NCBI GenBank assembly: GCA_023230025.1
Contig: JALNYD010000005.1
Location: 1 to 29,567 of the forward strand
DNA length: 29,567 nucleotides
Reading direction: 5' to 3'
Source of the DNA: Candidatus Cloacimonadota bacterium
GTDB taxonomy: Bacteria > Cloacimonadota > Cloacimonadia > Cloacimonadales > Cloacimonadaceae
Position numbers and translations under genes: made by a program
In this document: positions 15,467 through 22,908 of the stretch, piece after piece
Layout: every line of letters starts with the position of its first letter
How positions within the stretch are numbered: position 1 is the stretch's first letter
Notes under the pieces: generated by a model
The model's input: the letters and a program-made list of their open reading frames with translations, nothing else
The model's database searches: none
Told to the model about the DNA's origin: nothing

Positions 15467-15904
15467 ATGCTCAGTAAACTGAAGAACCAAAAGGGTTTCA
15501 CCCTTATCGAAGTGTTGGTAGTGGTTATCATCGTAGCCATTTTGGCAGCGATTGCAGTGCCACGTTATCTGCGGTATGTTGAGAAATCTCGCAGCACAGA
15601 AGCTCAAACTGCTATTTCCACTATTCGCAAAGCTTATGACATCTACATGCAAACCAATGGTTCCACTGATGGTTTCACTCTTGAACAGGCTCAGAAAGAA
15701 GCCAGCTTGGGAGAAAGCACCAAGAAGAACTGGAAGTTTGAAGTTGTTGGTAATCCCCCTAATAAGTACATCGCTACCTCCACCCAGGATTTTGCTGGCG
15801 GCGAAGGTAAACAAGTGTGGTATGATGTTCCTGAAGCCAAATTCCATGGTTATGGCATTGACACTTGGACCAACCCTGAGTCCGGAGGACTGGAGACCGA
15901 CTAA
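15467..15904 (+). CDS. pilA: Major type IV pilin / GspG-like prepilin
   Basis: This 145-residue prepilin has a 10-residue leader MLSKLKNQKG, cleavage before Phe, and the mature N-terminus FTLIEVLVVVIIVAILAAIA with Glu at +5, the class III signal cut and methylated by prepilin peptidase. The hydrophobic helix continues to VPRYLRYVEKSRSTEAQTAI, a GspG/PilA-like alpha-1 region, followed by a small globular head with GKQVWYDVPEAKFHGYGIDT. There is no disulfide pair. AGGAGG lies 8 bases before the ATG, the strongest ribosome-binding site in the pilus operon, fitting an abundant fibre subunit. Its position before pilT and the pil genes, rather than gsp genes, makes it a type IV pilus subunit; a pseudopilin role is less likely. 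Confidence 0.9.
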   Translation: MLSKLKNQKGFTLIEVLVVVIIVAILAAIAVPRYLRYVEKSRSTEAQTAISTIRKAYDIYMQTNGSTDGFTLEQAQKEASLGESTKKNWKFEVVGNPPNKYIATSTQDFAGGEGKQVWYDVPEAKFHGYGIDTWTNPESGGLETD

Positions 15905-15922
15905 TTAAGGGAGGACGGTACT

Positions 15923-16978
15923 TTGACAATCCACGAATTACTACGCTTTACCGCTGAGGCGGGAGCGTCCGACCTTCACGTTGCCGCAGGCTCGCACCCC
16001 ATGGTGCGGGTCAACGGCAGAATGAAAAAACTCAATCTTCCAATTCAATCGGTTGAGGATGTTGAGAATCTGGTGAACGGGGTAATGAACGAAGTACAGC
16101 AGGAGATGTTTCGCAAGAATCTGGAGATTGACTTTTCCACGAAGCTATCGAACGATGTTCGATTCCGTGTGAATGCTTTTCATCAGATCAACGGGATATC
16201 AGCTGCTTTTCGTGTGATCCCCAATGAAATCAAGCCTTACGAAGAGCTTAAGTTGCCCGAGATTCTCAAACGACTTACAACCAAAGAAAAGGGTTTGATC
16301 CTGGTAACAGGACCCACGGGTAGCGGAAAATCCACCACTCTGGCCACTATGATTGATAGCATTAATGACAATCGTCAATGCCACATCATCACTGTGGAAG
16401 ACCCCATTGAATTCGTGCACAGCAGTAAAAACAGCCTGATCAACCAGCGTGAGTTGGGTCATGATACCTGGAGTTTTACTGCCGCGTTGCGCAGCGCACT
16501 GCGTGAAGATCCGGATGTCATCCTGGTGGGTGAAATGCGTGATCTTGAAACCGTATCATTGGCATTAACTGCTGCAGAAACCGGACACTTGGTCTTTGCT
16601 ACCTTGCACACCGGAAGCTGCACCAAATCCATCGACCGTATCATCGACATGTTCCCCAAGGAGCAACAACAGCAAGTGAGATCAATGCTGGCAGAATCTC
16701 TGGAAGCAGTGATATCGCAGACTTTGCTGCCCACCAAGGATGGAAAGGGTCGGGTGCCGGCGGTGGAGATCATGTTGGCCAATGCTGCGGTCAGAAACCT
16801 TATCCGTGAAGAAAAGACTTATCAGATTCCCTCAATCATCCAATCATCCACCAAGGAAGGTATGCAAACCAGGGATCAATCTCTCTACAACTTGGTGATG
16901 AATAACTATGTGGAACGCACAGTGGCTGAAGAAGTGGCAGAAAATCCCAAGCTCTTCGCCACCGGAGCAGGTTTCTAA
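15923..16978 (+). CDS. pilT: Type IV pilus retraction ATPase PilT
   Basis: This 351-residue ATPase powers pilus disassembly and twitching. Landmarks are the N-terminal ASDLHVAAG (15-23), Walker A GPTGSGKST (130-138), the Asp box ITVEDPIEF, Walker B DPDVILVGEMRD, the His box GHLVFATLHT and the PilT-specific AAVRNLIRE (the AIRNLIRE motif needed for retraction). It lacks the zinc-binding cysteine pairs of PilB, as expected. The start codon is TTG at 15923 with AAGGGAGG 8 bases upstream; the protein begins MTIHELL, as in other PilT. It lies 18 bases after the pilin gene and ends 17 bases before the first minor prepilin. Confidence 0.96.
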   Translation: MTIHELLRFTAEAGASDLHVAAGSHPMVRVNGRMKKLNLPIQSVEDVENLVNGVMNEVQQEMFRKNLEIDFSTKLSNDVRFRVNAFHQINGISAAFRVIPNEIKPYEELKLPEILKRLTTKEKGLILVTGPTGSGKSTTLATMIDSINDNRQCHIITVEDPIEFVHSSKNSLINQRELGHDTWSFTAALRSALREDPDVILVGEMRDLETVSLALTAAETGHLVFATLHTGSCTKSIDRIIDMFPKEQQQQVRSMLAESLEAVISQTLLPTKDGKGRVPAVEIMLANAAVRNLIREEKTYQIPSIIQSSTKEGMQTRDQSLYNLVMNNYVERTVAEEVAENPKLFATGAGF

Positions 16979-16995
16979 GATAAGGAAGGTTTAAG

Positions 16996-17460
16996 ATGAC
17001 GCCCCGCTTTTTACATGACAAACCCTGCCTGCTCGCTAATGAGCGGGGGGTCACCCTTTTGGAAATATTGGTGACTACCTTGGTGCTGGCTGTACTGGTA
17101 ATCACAGTATATATAGGTATAGAGTATGCCGAGAAAACAAGTATTCAGAATTACCGCAACCGAGCTGCCTCGTTGATCGCCTCCGGTGAGCTGGAACGGC
17201 AATACTTTATCAACAAATACAATGCCCGCAATGATCAAAATCTCTTTGATGAATTTGCCAATCGCGAAGTGGTGTTGGATTATATTGGGCGGAACAAACC
17301 CCTGCTGGCCAGTAAAAGTGTTAGCAGAGTAACTGATACCGAGTTCAATGGTTCTGAGCAATATCGTTATGATATCATTGTGTGCACTGTGGAATGGAGG
17401 GATCCGTTTAGTGGCAATTCCCGCGTAGTTCGAATGCGGGAAGATTTTTACAGGATGTGA
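16996..17460 (+). CDS. Minor prepilin (PilV/GspI-like)
   Basis: This 154-residue protein has a long 18-residue leader ending LLANERG and a mature N-terminus VTLLEILVTTLVLAVLVITV with Glu at +5, followed by a small soluble domain (VEWRDPFSGNSRVVRMREDF near the end). This is the standard minor pilin layout and should be processed by prepilin peptidase. The ribosome-binding site AGGAAGG precedes the ATG. Its stop overlaps or nearly abuts the next prepilin gene, which suggests that the two are made together as components of a tip or initiation complex. Assignment to PilV versus another minor pilin is by position and size only. Confidence 0.85.
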   Translation: MTPRFLHDKPCLLANERGVTLLEILVTTLVLAVLVITVYIGIEYAEKTSIQNYRNRAASLIASGELERQYFINKYNARNDQNLFDEFANREVVLDYIGRNKPLLASKSVSRVTDTEFNGSEQYRYDIIVCTVEWRDPFSGNSRVVRMREDFYRM

Positions 17461-17468
17461 ATAAAGAT

Positions 17469-18107
17469 ATGTTCAGGAATTTGAAAAACCAGCGCGGCAT
17501 CACCTTGATTGAGGTGATCACTGTGCTTCTGATCTCCACGATCCTGATTATGGTTTCAGGGGTTGCGGTAAGTGCATTCTTCCGTAGGTACAAGGTTATC
17601 AACGACTATTTGGAACTGCAAAAAGAGGCAATGGAATGTCTCAGCACTATTCGCAATGGTTATCCAATGAACAGGGGTGAGCAGTTTTATGGCGTTGCCA
17701 ATGCAGACAGTATGACAATCACAGGATCCTCGGGCAGCTGGTATGCTGGAAGCGGGATTCGGATTATCCCTCCACGATCTACAGACTATAACAGAAATGA
17801 CATGGTTCACTTCTATTTAGAGGACAAGGCCATCAAAGTCAAATACACTTTCAACAATATTCAAGTGAGTGCTCCGGAATTTCTTTTTCCCAGCCGGGAT
17901 ATGCGTGATAAGATTGAGGTAACCCATTTCTATGTTTCCGATGGCAATCACAACGGTTCAATTCTACCTTTGTCCGAAGTGTCGGGAACTGGATTAAAGA
18001 TCATAAAGATAAATATGGAAGCCCGCATCAAGGTCAAGGATGCGCCTTTGCCAAACAAGGTCGAGTATAAAACCATCAATTACAGCACTTTTATGGTGAA
18101 GAAATGA
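17469..18107 (+). CDS. Minor prepilin (PilW/GspJ-like)
   Basis: This 212-residue prepilin has the leader MFRNLKNQRG, then ITLIEVITVLLISTILIMVS with Glu at +5. A soluble domain of about 180 residues follows (GSSGSWYAGSGIRIIPPRST; MEARIKVKDAPL near the end), in keeping with PilW/GspJ. I choose ATG 17469 because it gives the same 10-residue leader (M-x3-LKNQ-x-G) as the major pilin and the next gene. A GTG at 17457 overlapping the previous stop (GTGA) would add four residues and cannot be excluded. There is little Shine-Dalgarno at either start, so translation probably depends on coupling to the upstream gene. Confidence 0.82.
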   Translation: MFRNLKNQRGITLIEVITVLLISTILIMVSGVAVSAFFRRYKVINDYLELQKEAMECLSTIRNGYPMNRGEQFYGVANADSMTITGSSGSWYAGSGIRIIPPRSTDYNRNDMVHFYLEDKAIKVKYTFNNIQVSAPEFLFPSRDMRDKIEVTHFYVSDGNHNGSILPLSEVSGTGLKIIKINMEARIKVKDAPLPNKVEYKTINYSTFMVKK

Positions 18108-18138
18108 TGTTCTTCGAGCTGAGTGCACAGGAGAAATT

Positions 18139-20097
18139 ATGCTTGGGATATTAAAGAACCAAAGCGGTAACCTTGCTATAGCTATGCTACTGGCAGTGGT
18201 TGGGATGATGAGCGGTCTAACCATGTCCGGAGTGGCCATGCGGGATACTCGCACCTTCCACTGGGAGTATGAAAACCTTCAGGGTATGCACATGTTGCGT
18301 AGTGAGTCAAACCGGGGTCTAGCCATTTTGGCACAACATGGCGATCTTGTGGGTTCAATTCTTACTCCTCTACGCAGTGTTGCTGTTAGCAGCACATCGA
18401 TAAACCGCACATTTACACTTCAAAGTCGAGTCACAAAAGAGAAATCTGAACAGACTGAGAATGTTATTATTACCGGCGGTACTCAGGCTACCGGAAGCTT
18501 GGGAGCCCAACGTGAGCACTATAAAGTAAAATCTCTGGTGGAAACCAGACATGGAGCTGGCCAGGCTGCCTTTTACGGAGCCAATAAATCCATTGTGCGC
18601 AAGTATGGGGAACTAACAATCATCCAAAGCAAGTTTTCGGAGTTCATGTATTTCACTGATATGGATGTTTCTCCTGCGGGCAAGAATGTTTACTTCTATG
18701 GCCCGGACGTAGTTACCGGAAAGGTGCATAGCAACACTGATATCAATATAAAAAAAGCAGGGGGGGGCTCAAACAACGGTTGGCCGACTTTCCTGAACCT
18801 GGTTACTACAGCCGGACATGTGGTTTCAGATCCTTCAAATTATCCTTTGAATGAGATCTTTTTAGGTGGATTGGTGGAGGAATACGATGGCTATGATTTC
18901 CCGCCCCAAGCTAATGAGCTACGTAGCCAGGCTACTCATATTGGAGCCGGAGACGGGAATATCTACCTGATCAATGTTGAGGGGGCTAGCTGGAGAGGTT
19001 TGCACGGAATCATCGGCCCCACCAGACGCATCAGCAAGATAGTTTATGATGAGTATCCTCCCGAAGGTGATTCTCTATATACAAACAACTTTACCGTACA
19101 GGATACCCTTTGGACCCCTCTCTCAGGCGGACAGAGTGCAAACAGAGCATTCTTCATAAAGGGAGAATTATGGTTGCAAGGTCTCTTTAGTGGATATCAA
19201 ACCTGGGGTTGTTCCGGAAATATATATCTGCTGGATGACATTGCATTAACCAATACACCTATCAATGCAAATCCTATTAATAACAGCACAGATGTGGTGG
19301 GAATAGTATCTGAGAAATCCATTATCCTCAAGTATGGATACAAGAACCCTGTTGATTCGGTAAGGATACATACCAATATGGGCGCAGATAACGAATATCC
19401 TGCTCCTGCTGGAGGTGGCATTTTTATCTATGCTGCCCTGTGCGCATTGGGTGAAGGTCCGGATGATATACCTTCTACTCAACCAAACTTTGAAGATGGA
19501 GTATTCACTTATGAATATCAACATCCCCATCCTTCAACCCCGGCCATTTTTGCTAATGTTGAGTATCCTGATGGTACGATCAAAGAAGAGTATTTCGACT
19601 GGATAGACATTCATCGCAGGCGTTATCCTCCCACGGCAAGTCAACCCTGGCCAAGCCCTGCCTTGGGTCAGCAATCTCTTGATTTGCCATGGTACAATCC
19701 ATTGTGGCCAGAACGTCAGCCCTACCTTGAGCGCGGAACGATCAATATCTGGGGTGCTCTGGCACAAAGAAGACGTGGATTTGTGCATCGTAGTGGTAAT
19801 GACGGCGAGTATCCCTCCAATGACGGAATCTGGAACGTTGAGCTTGACATGTGTGGGTACCCGATTTCCCGTAATCCCCTGCCAGATCCGGTTTTTGGCA
19901 ACCAATTGGGTTTGATCTCCATGAATTATCCTGGAACCTCTGGCGGTGGAACCGGATACAAAAAGAACTATAACTATGATAATCGCTTGCTCACAGTAAC
20001 TCCGCTGCTTTACCCCGAAGTGCGCCTTAAAGGCGGTAAGAACCCCATGCAGGATGGAAACTGGACTCTCAAAAAACCCCCCAGGACATTACAATAG
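18139..20097 (+). CDS. Large PilX/DUF4900-like pilus-associated protein
   Basis: This 652-residue protein begins MLGILKNQSGNLAIAMLLAV. The leader matches the neighbouring prepilins up to the Gly, but the following hydrophobic helix lacks Glu at +5, as in PilX_N-type proteins. The long exported part contains FYGPDVVTGKVHSNTDIN (about 192-209), a pattern I associate with DUF4900 proteins, then a Gly-rich turn encoded by a G8 tract. Further repeated beta-type segments follow (GNIYLINVEG, FFIKGELWLQG, GNIYLLDDIA), suggesting a beta-helix-like fold. It is much larger than ordinary minor pilins and may sit at the pilus tip or base. AGGAGA lies 4 bases before the ATG. The function is inferred from the operon. 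Confidence 0.72.
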   Translation: MLGILKNQSGNLAIAMLLAVVGMMSGLTMSGVAMRDTRTFHWEYENLQGMHMLRSESNRGLAILAQHGDLVGSILTPLRSVAVSSTSINRTFTLQSRVTKEKSEQTENVIITGGTQATGSLGAQREHYKVKSLVETRHGAGQAAFYGANKSIVRKYGELTIIQSKFSEFMYFTDMDVSPAGKNVYFYGPDVVTGKVHSNTDINIKKAGGGSNNGWPTFLNLVTTAGHVVSDPSNYPLNEIFLGGLVEEYDGYDFPPQANELRSQATHIGAGDGNIYLINVEGASWRGLHGIIGPTRRISKIVYDEYPPEGDSLYTNNFTVQDTLWTPLSGGQSANRAFFIKGELWLQGLFSGYQTWGCSGNIYLLDDIALTNTPINANPINNSTDVVGIVSEKSIILKYGYKNPVDSVRIHTNMGADNEYPAPAGGGIFIYAALCALGEGPDDIPSTQPNFEDGVFTYEYQHPHPSTPAIFANVEYPDGTIKEEYFDWIDIHRRRYPPTASQPWPSPALGQQSLDLPWYNPLWPERQPYLERGTINIWGALAQRRRGFVHRSGNDGEYPSNDGIWNVELDMCGYPISRNPLPDPVFGNQLGLISMNYPGTSGGGTGYKKNYNYDNRLLTVTPLLYPEVRLKGGKNPMQDGNWTLKKPPRTLQ

Positions 20098-20127
20098 ATA
20101 AATGTATATGTGGAATAAAGAGGAAAT

Positions 20128-21198
20128 ATGAAGAAGAACAAACCCGTTCGATTCAAGGAGACTGTCGGAATTGACATTGGTTCCCACAGCATTAAAATCG
20201 TACACCTCAAAAAGCTTCACGATGGCTTCAAGCTTCTGAACTACGAGGTTCGTCCCACCGTGCCTCAAGGCGTCGAGTATGTTCTCAGCGATCTTCGTCA
20301 GGAGCGTTTTGCCCCTGTGATTGTTGAGATGTTGAAAACCCTGAGGATATCACCGAAAAACATCAAGCACCTGGTGTCTTCCATTGGCGGAGACAACACC
20401 AGTATCAAGCAAATCAAAACTATCTTTTTGCCAGATGAAGAACTGGAATCCGCGCTTTTCTTTGAAGCAAAGAAGCATATCCCGATCAGTGGATCGGACA
20501 TGGTTCTGGATTACCAGGTGCTATCTGTCGAAGAGAAGACCAACAACATGAATATCCTGTTGGCTGCATCCTCCAAGGATGTGCTCAATCAGCACACTCA
20601 GATTCTGGCTACTGCAGGTTTGAACCCCAATCTCGTGGATATTGATTCACTGGCTGTTGCCAATAGCTTTGCGTTAAACGCCTTTGTGGAAGACGGTGTG
20701 TATGTAATGCTGAATTTAGGAGCGCATCGCACCAACATGGTGATCTGGGGTCCGGATGCAAAGTTCTTTGCCCGTGATATCCCTTATGGGGGATACAATT
20801 TCACCCGCGACATCATGCGCAAGCGTCAGCTGGAATGGGATGAAGCTGAGAACTACAAGTTTGAGTTTGGTCTGATGGACGATCCTAATAACCCTGCTGC
20901 TCAGACTATCAGTATGCTTGATATTTCTGAAAAATCCACCGAAGACGCCATTGTGGAAGAACTACGTCGTTCCTTGCGTTTCTATGTTAAGGAAGCCGGT
21001 AACAGCGATTTCCGCAAGGTTTATTTGATGGGTGGAAGTGCCAAACTGAAAGGATTACCCGAGTTCATTCAGGACAAGGTGAATGTTCCTACAGAAGTAT
21101 TCGTGCCATTTATTAACGTAGAAATGCCTGAAAAGTTCCAGGACAAAAAGGATCCGCAACTTGCCCTTGCCATCGGCTTGGCAATGAGGATGGAGTAA
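20128..21198 (+). CDS. pilM: Type IV pilus assembly protein PilM
   Basis: This 356-residue actin-like ATP-binding protein sits on the cytoplasmic face of the platform and binds the N-terminal tail of PilN. Motifs seen are phosphate-1 VGIDIGSHSIKIVHL (13-27), phosphate-2 MLNLGAHRTNMVIW (about 194-207) and adenosine MGGSAKLKGLPEF (about 301-313). RRSLRFYVKEA before the last motif is also typical (YY/FY region). GAGGAAAT precedes the ATG. It is followed by pilN after 10 bases, starting the conserved pilM-N-O-P-Q block. Confidence 0.95.
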   Translation: MKKNKPVRFKETVGIDIGSHSIKIVHLKKLHDGFKLLNYEVRPTVPQGVEYVLSDLRQERFAPVIVEMLKTLRISPKNIKHLVSSIGGDNTSIKQIKTIFLPDEELESALFFEAKKHIPISGSDMVLDYQVLSVEEKTNNMNILLAASSKDVLNQHTQILATAGLNPNLVDIDSLAVANSFALNAFVEDGVYVMLNLGAHRTNMVIWGPDAKFFARDIPYGGYNFTRDIMRKRQLEWDEAENYKFEFGLMDDPNNPAAQTISMLDISEKSTEDAIVEELRRSLRFYVKEAGNSDFRKVYLMGGSAKLKGLPEFIQDKVNVPTEVFVPFINVEMPEKFQDKKDPQLALAIGLAMRME

Positions 21199-21208
21199 GG
21201 GGAGAGCG

Positions 21209-21799
21209 ATGACTAACGCATTTTACTTTAAAATAAACCTCAATAAATTCGGCGAACAACGCCTGCAGCAAGAGCGCGAAACCAAAACTTTCCGCACCGC
21301 AGCAATACTGTTTGTTCTTGGCTTCGTCATCATACTGGCTGCCTGGTTCTACATTTCAGGTAAAGTTCAACAAAAAGTGGAGAATCGCAAGAGTTATCTG
21401 GCTGAAACCCAAGAAGAGCTTGAGCGCTATCAAACCAGCGGTGATTATCTTTCTTCGAATGATCTGAGCCTTCTGGCCAACACGTTCACAAATCGGATAT
21501 TTTGGGCCCGGAAGATGATTGCTCTGGGGCAGGAAATTGATGATAAGCTCGCTGTACGCAAGTTCTCATACGGTAATGGTATTCTCACCATCAACGGCAT
21601 CACGGAAGTTGATGTGAATGTAAAGGAACTGGATTTGATCAATTCCTTCATTCAACGTCTCAAAGCCAACCCGGAAATTGCCAATGATTTCCCGAATATC
21701 AAAAGCGGAAATGTGATTCGCCAGGTGGTGAAGGATACCGCTATTCTTGAGTTCGTAATCGAATGCTATTCAAGTGATGCACTGGGAGGGGGAAGATGA
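21209..21799 (+). CDS. pilN: Type IV pilus assembly protein PilN
   Basis: This 196-residue bitopic inner-membrane protein has a short cytoplasmic tail with INL (residues 10-12 region, FKINLNKF), the counterpart of the PilM-binding motif INLLP but shortened. A membrane helix (about 30-50), a coiled coil (51-80) and a periplasmic ferredoxin-like domain follow. GGGGAGAG is 3-8 bases before the ATG. The stop overlaps the pilO start by ATGA (21796-21799), consistent with equal production of the PilN/PilO heterodimer. Confidence 0.9.
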   Translation: MTNAFYFKINLNKFGEQRLQQERETKTFRTAAILFVLGFVIILAAWFYISGKVQQKVENRKSYLAETQEELERYQTSGDYLSSNDLSLLANTFTNRIFWARKMIALGQEIDDKLAVRKFSYGNGILTINGITEVDVNVKELDLINSFIQRLKANPEIANDFPNIKSGNVIRQVVKDTAILEFVIECYSSDALGGGR

Positions 21800-22341
21800 G
21801 AGAGAAATATTTTGCCTTTATCCTGATTATGCTGGTAGCCACGGTTGTTTTCGTGATGCTTTCAGCACGTAGTCTGGATCAAAATCTTCGGTCAATTCGC
21901 AACTTGGATGAAGAGATCAAAACCTCTCAAGAAAAACTGAATAGTGCGCGGATATTGGATCAAGAACTCAGTCAGTTTGCCAGAATCATCGACAACAGCC
22001 TGAGTCGCGAACAGAGATTCAGTTTTGATGAAATCAATGACTTTAAGACCAAGATTGGCGATTTGGCACACCAACGCAAGATCACGATCAATAAGCTCTC
22101 CGACACCAACAAATGGTCGCGTCCCAATCTAATTGAATCAACCTACAACCTGGAGCTGGAAGCTACATTTGTACAGATCGGTCAGTTTATTTCCGATCTT
22201 GAAGCTCAAGATAATATCATCAAGATCCAAACCCTTGATATCAGCCCGGCTCAAGCGGCTAACGAAGAGAATCCCCAGGCCGAATCCCGCTACAGGGTGA
22301 TTCTTGAACTCTCGATCTTTAAGGTTAAAAAGGAGGCCTAA
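21796..22341 (+). CDS. pilO: Type IV pilus assembly protein PilO
   Basis: This 181-residue protein has an N-terminal membrane helix (about 6-23), a periplasmic coiled coil (about 25-65, LDQNLRSIRNLDEEIKTSQE) and a ferredoxin-like domain with YNLELEATFVQIGQFISDLE. It pairs with PilN to form the periplasmic part of the alignment complex. Identity rests on this layout and position between pilN and the pilP-like gene, since PilO sequences diverge strongly. It ends 1 base before the next ATG. Confidence 0.88.
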   Translation: MREKYFAFILIMLVATVVFVMLSARSLDQNLRSIRNLDEEIKTSQEKLNSARILDQELSQFARIIDNSLSREQRFSFDEINDFKTKIGDLAHQRKITINKLSDTNKWSRPNLIESTYNLELEATFVQIGQFISDLEAQDNIIKIQTLDISPAQAANEENPQAESRYRVILELSIFKVKKEA

Positions 22342-22342
22342 C

Positions 22343-22882
22343 ATGCAATTCAGATTTGTAAAAGACCTCGCAATTGCTCTGATCGTGATTCTGCTGGGCT
22401 TTCTGGCAGTAAGATTGGTGATGGTGGAAAATCGCGTCTCGGATGTTCCAGAGAAATCAGTCTATACAAAAGAATCGGTTTCGGACACTCTGATGAGTCA
22501 GATTCAAACCATTGAAAACTCTATTCAAGATCGCAAGATGTTTGTATTCAATTCCCGCAAAGATCCCTTGCGTCAAGGCAACATCATCAAAGATAAAGTT
22601 GACCGCCAAAAAGAGTTTGAAGAGATGGTTCGCAATACCTTCCGTTTATCCACCACAGCCATCGATGAATTTGGTAACCGCATTGCCTACGTGGAATATC
22701 AGGATGCTCTGCATGCTGCTCGCGTGGGAGACACTGTTGCCGGACGCCGCATCCTTGAAATCAATGAAAAAAATATCCGCTATAGCATGGGTGGCAATAC
22801 CTATACAGCCAACCTTATGCCTCGCCCAGTGATGACCCAAGATGATCCCTACGTGATTAAGGGCACCAGCGGAAATTGGTAG
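22343..22882 (+). CDS. PilP-like pilus assembly protein, membrane-anchored
   Basis: This 179-residue protein occupies the pilP position. It has an N-terminal helix (8-27, DLAIALIVILLGFLAVRLVM), a flexible stretch, the PilP-type FNSRKDPLRQG (70-79 region) and a small beta domain (about 115-165; RIAYVEYQDALHAARVGDTV) of the sort that contacts the secretin N0/N1 region. Unlike classical PilP it has no lipobox cysteine, so it would be anchored by the helix. I start at 22343 with AAAGGAGG 6 bases upstream; the frame extends 13 codons back into pilO without a better site. Its end lies 26 bases before the pilQ start. Confidence 0.8.
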   Translation: MQFRFVKDLAIALIVILLGFLAVRLVMVENRVSDVPEKSVYTKESVSDTLMSQIQTIENSIQDRKMFVFNSRKDPLRQGNIIKDKVDRQKEFEEMVRNTFRLSTTAIDEFGNRIAYVEYQDALHAARVGDTVAGRRILEINEKNIRYSMGGNTYTANLMPRPVMTQDDPYVIKGTSGNW

Positions 22883-22908
22883 AATATATAATGACAGTGG
22901 GAGAAAAT

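Noticed and set aside
15305..15847. 180-codon open frame on the minus strand over the pilin gene and promoter
   Set aside because: It overlaps the clear pilin coding region and its promoter; no ribosome-binding site and no recognised motif.
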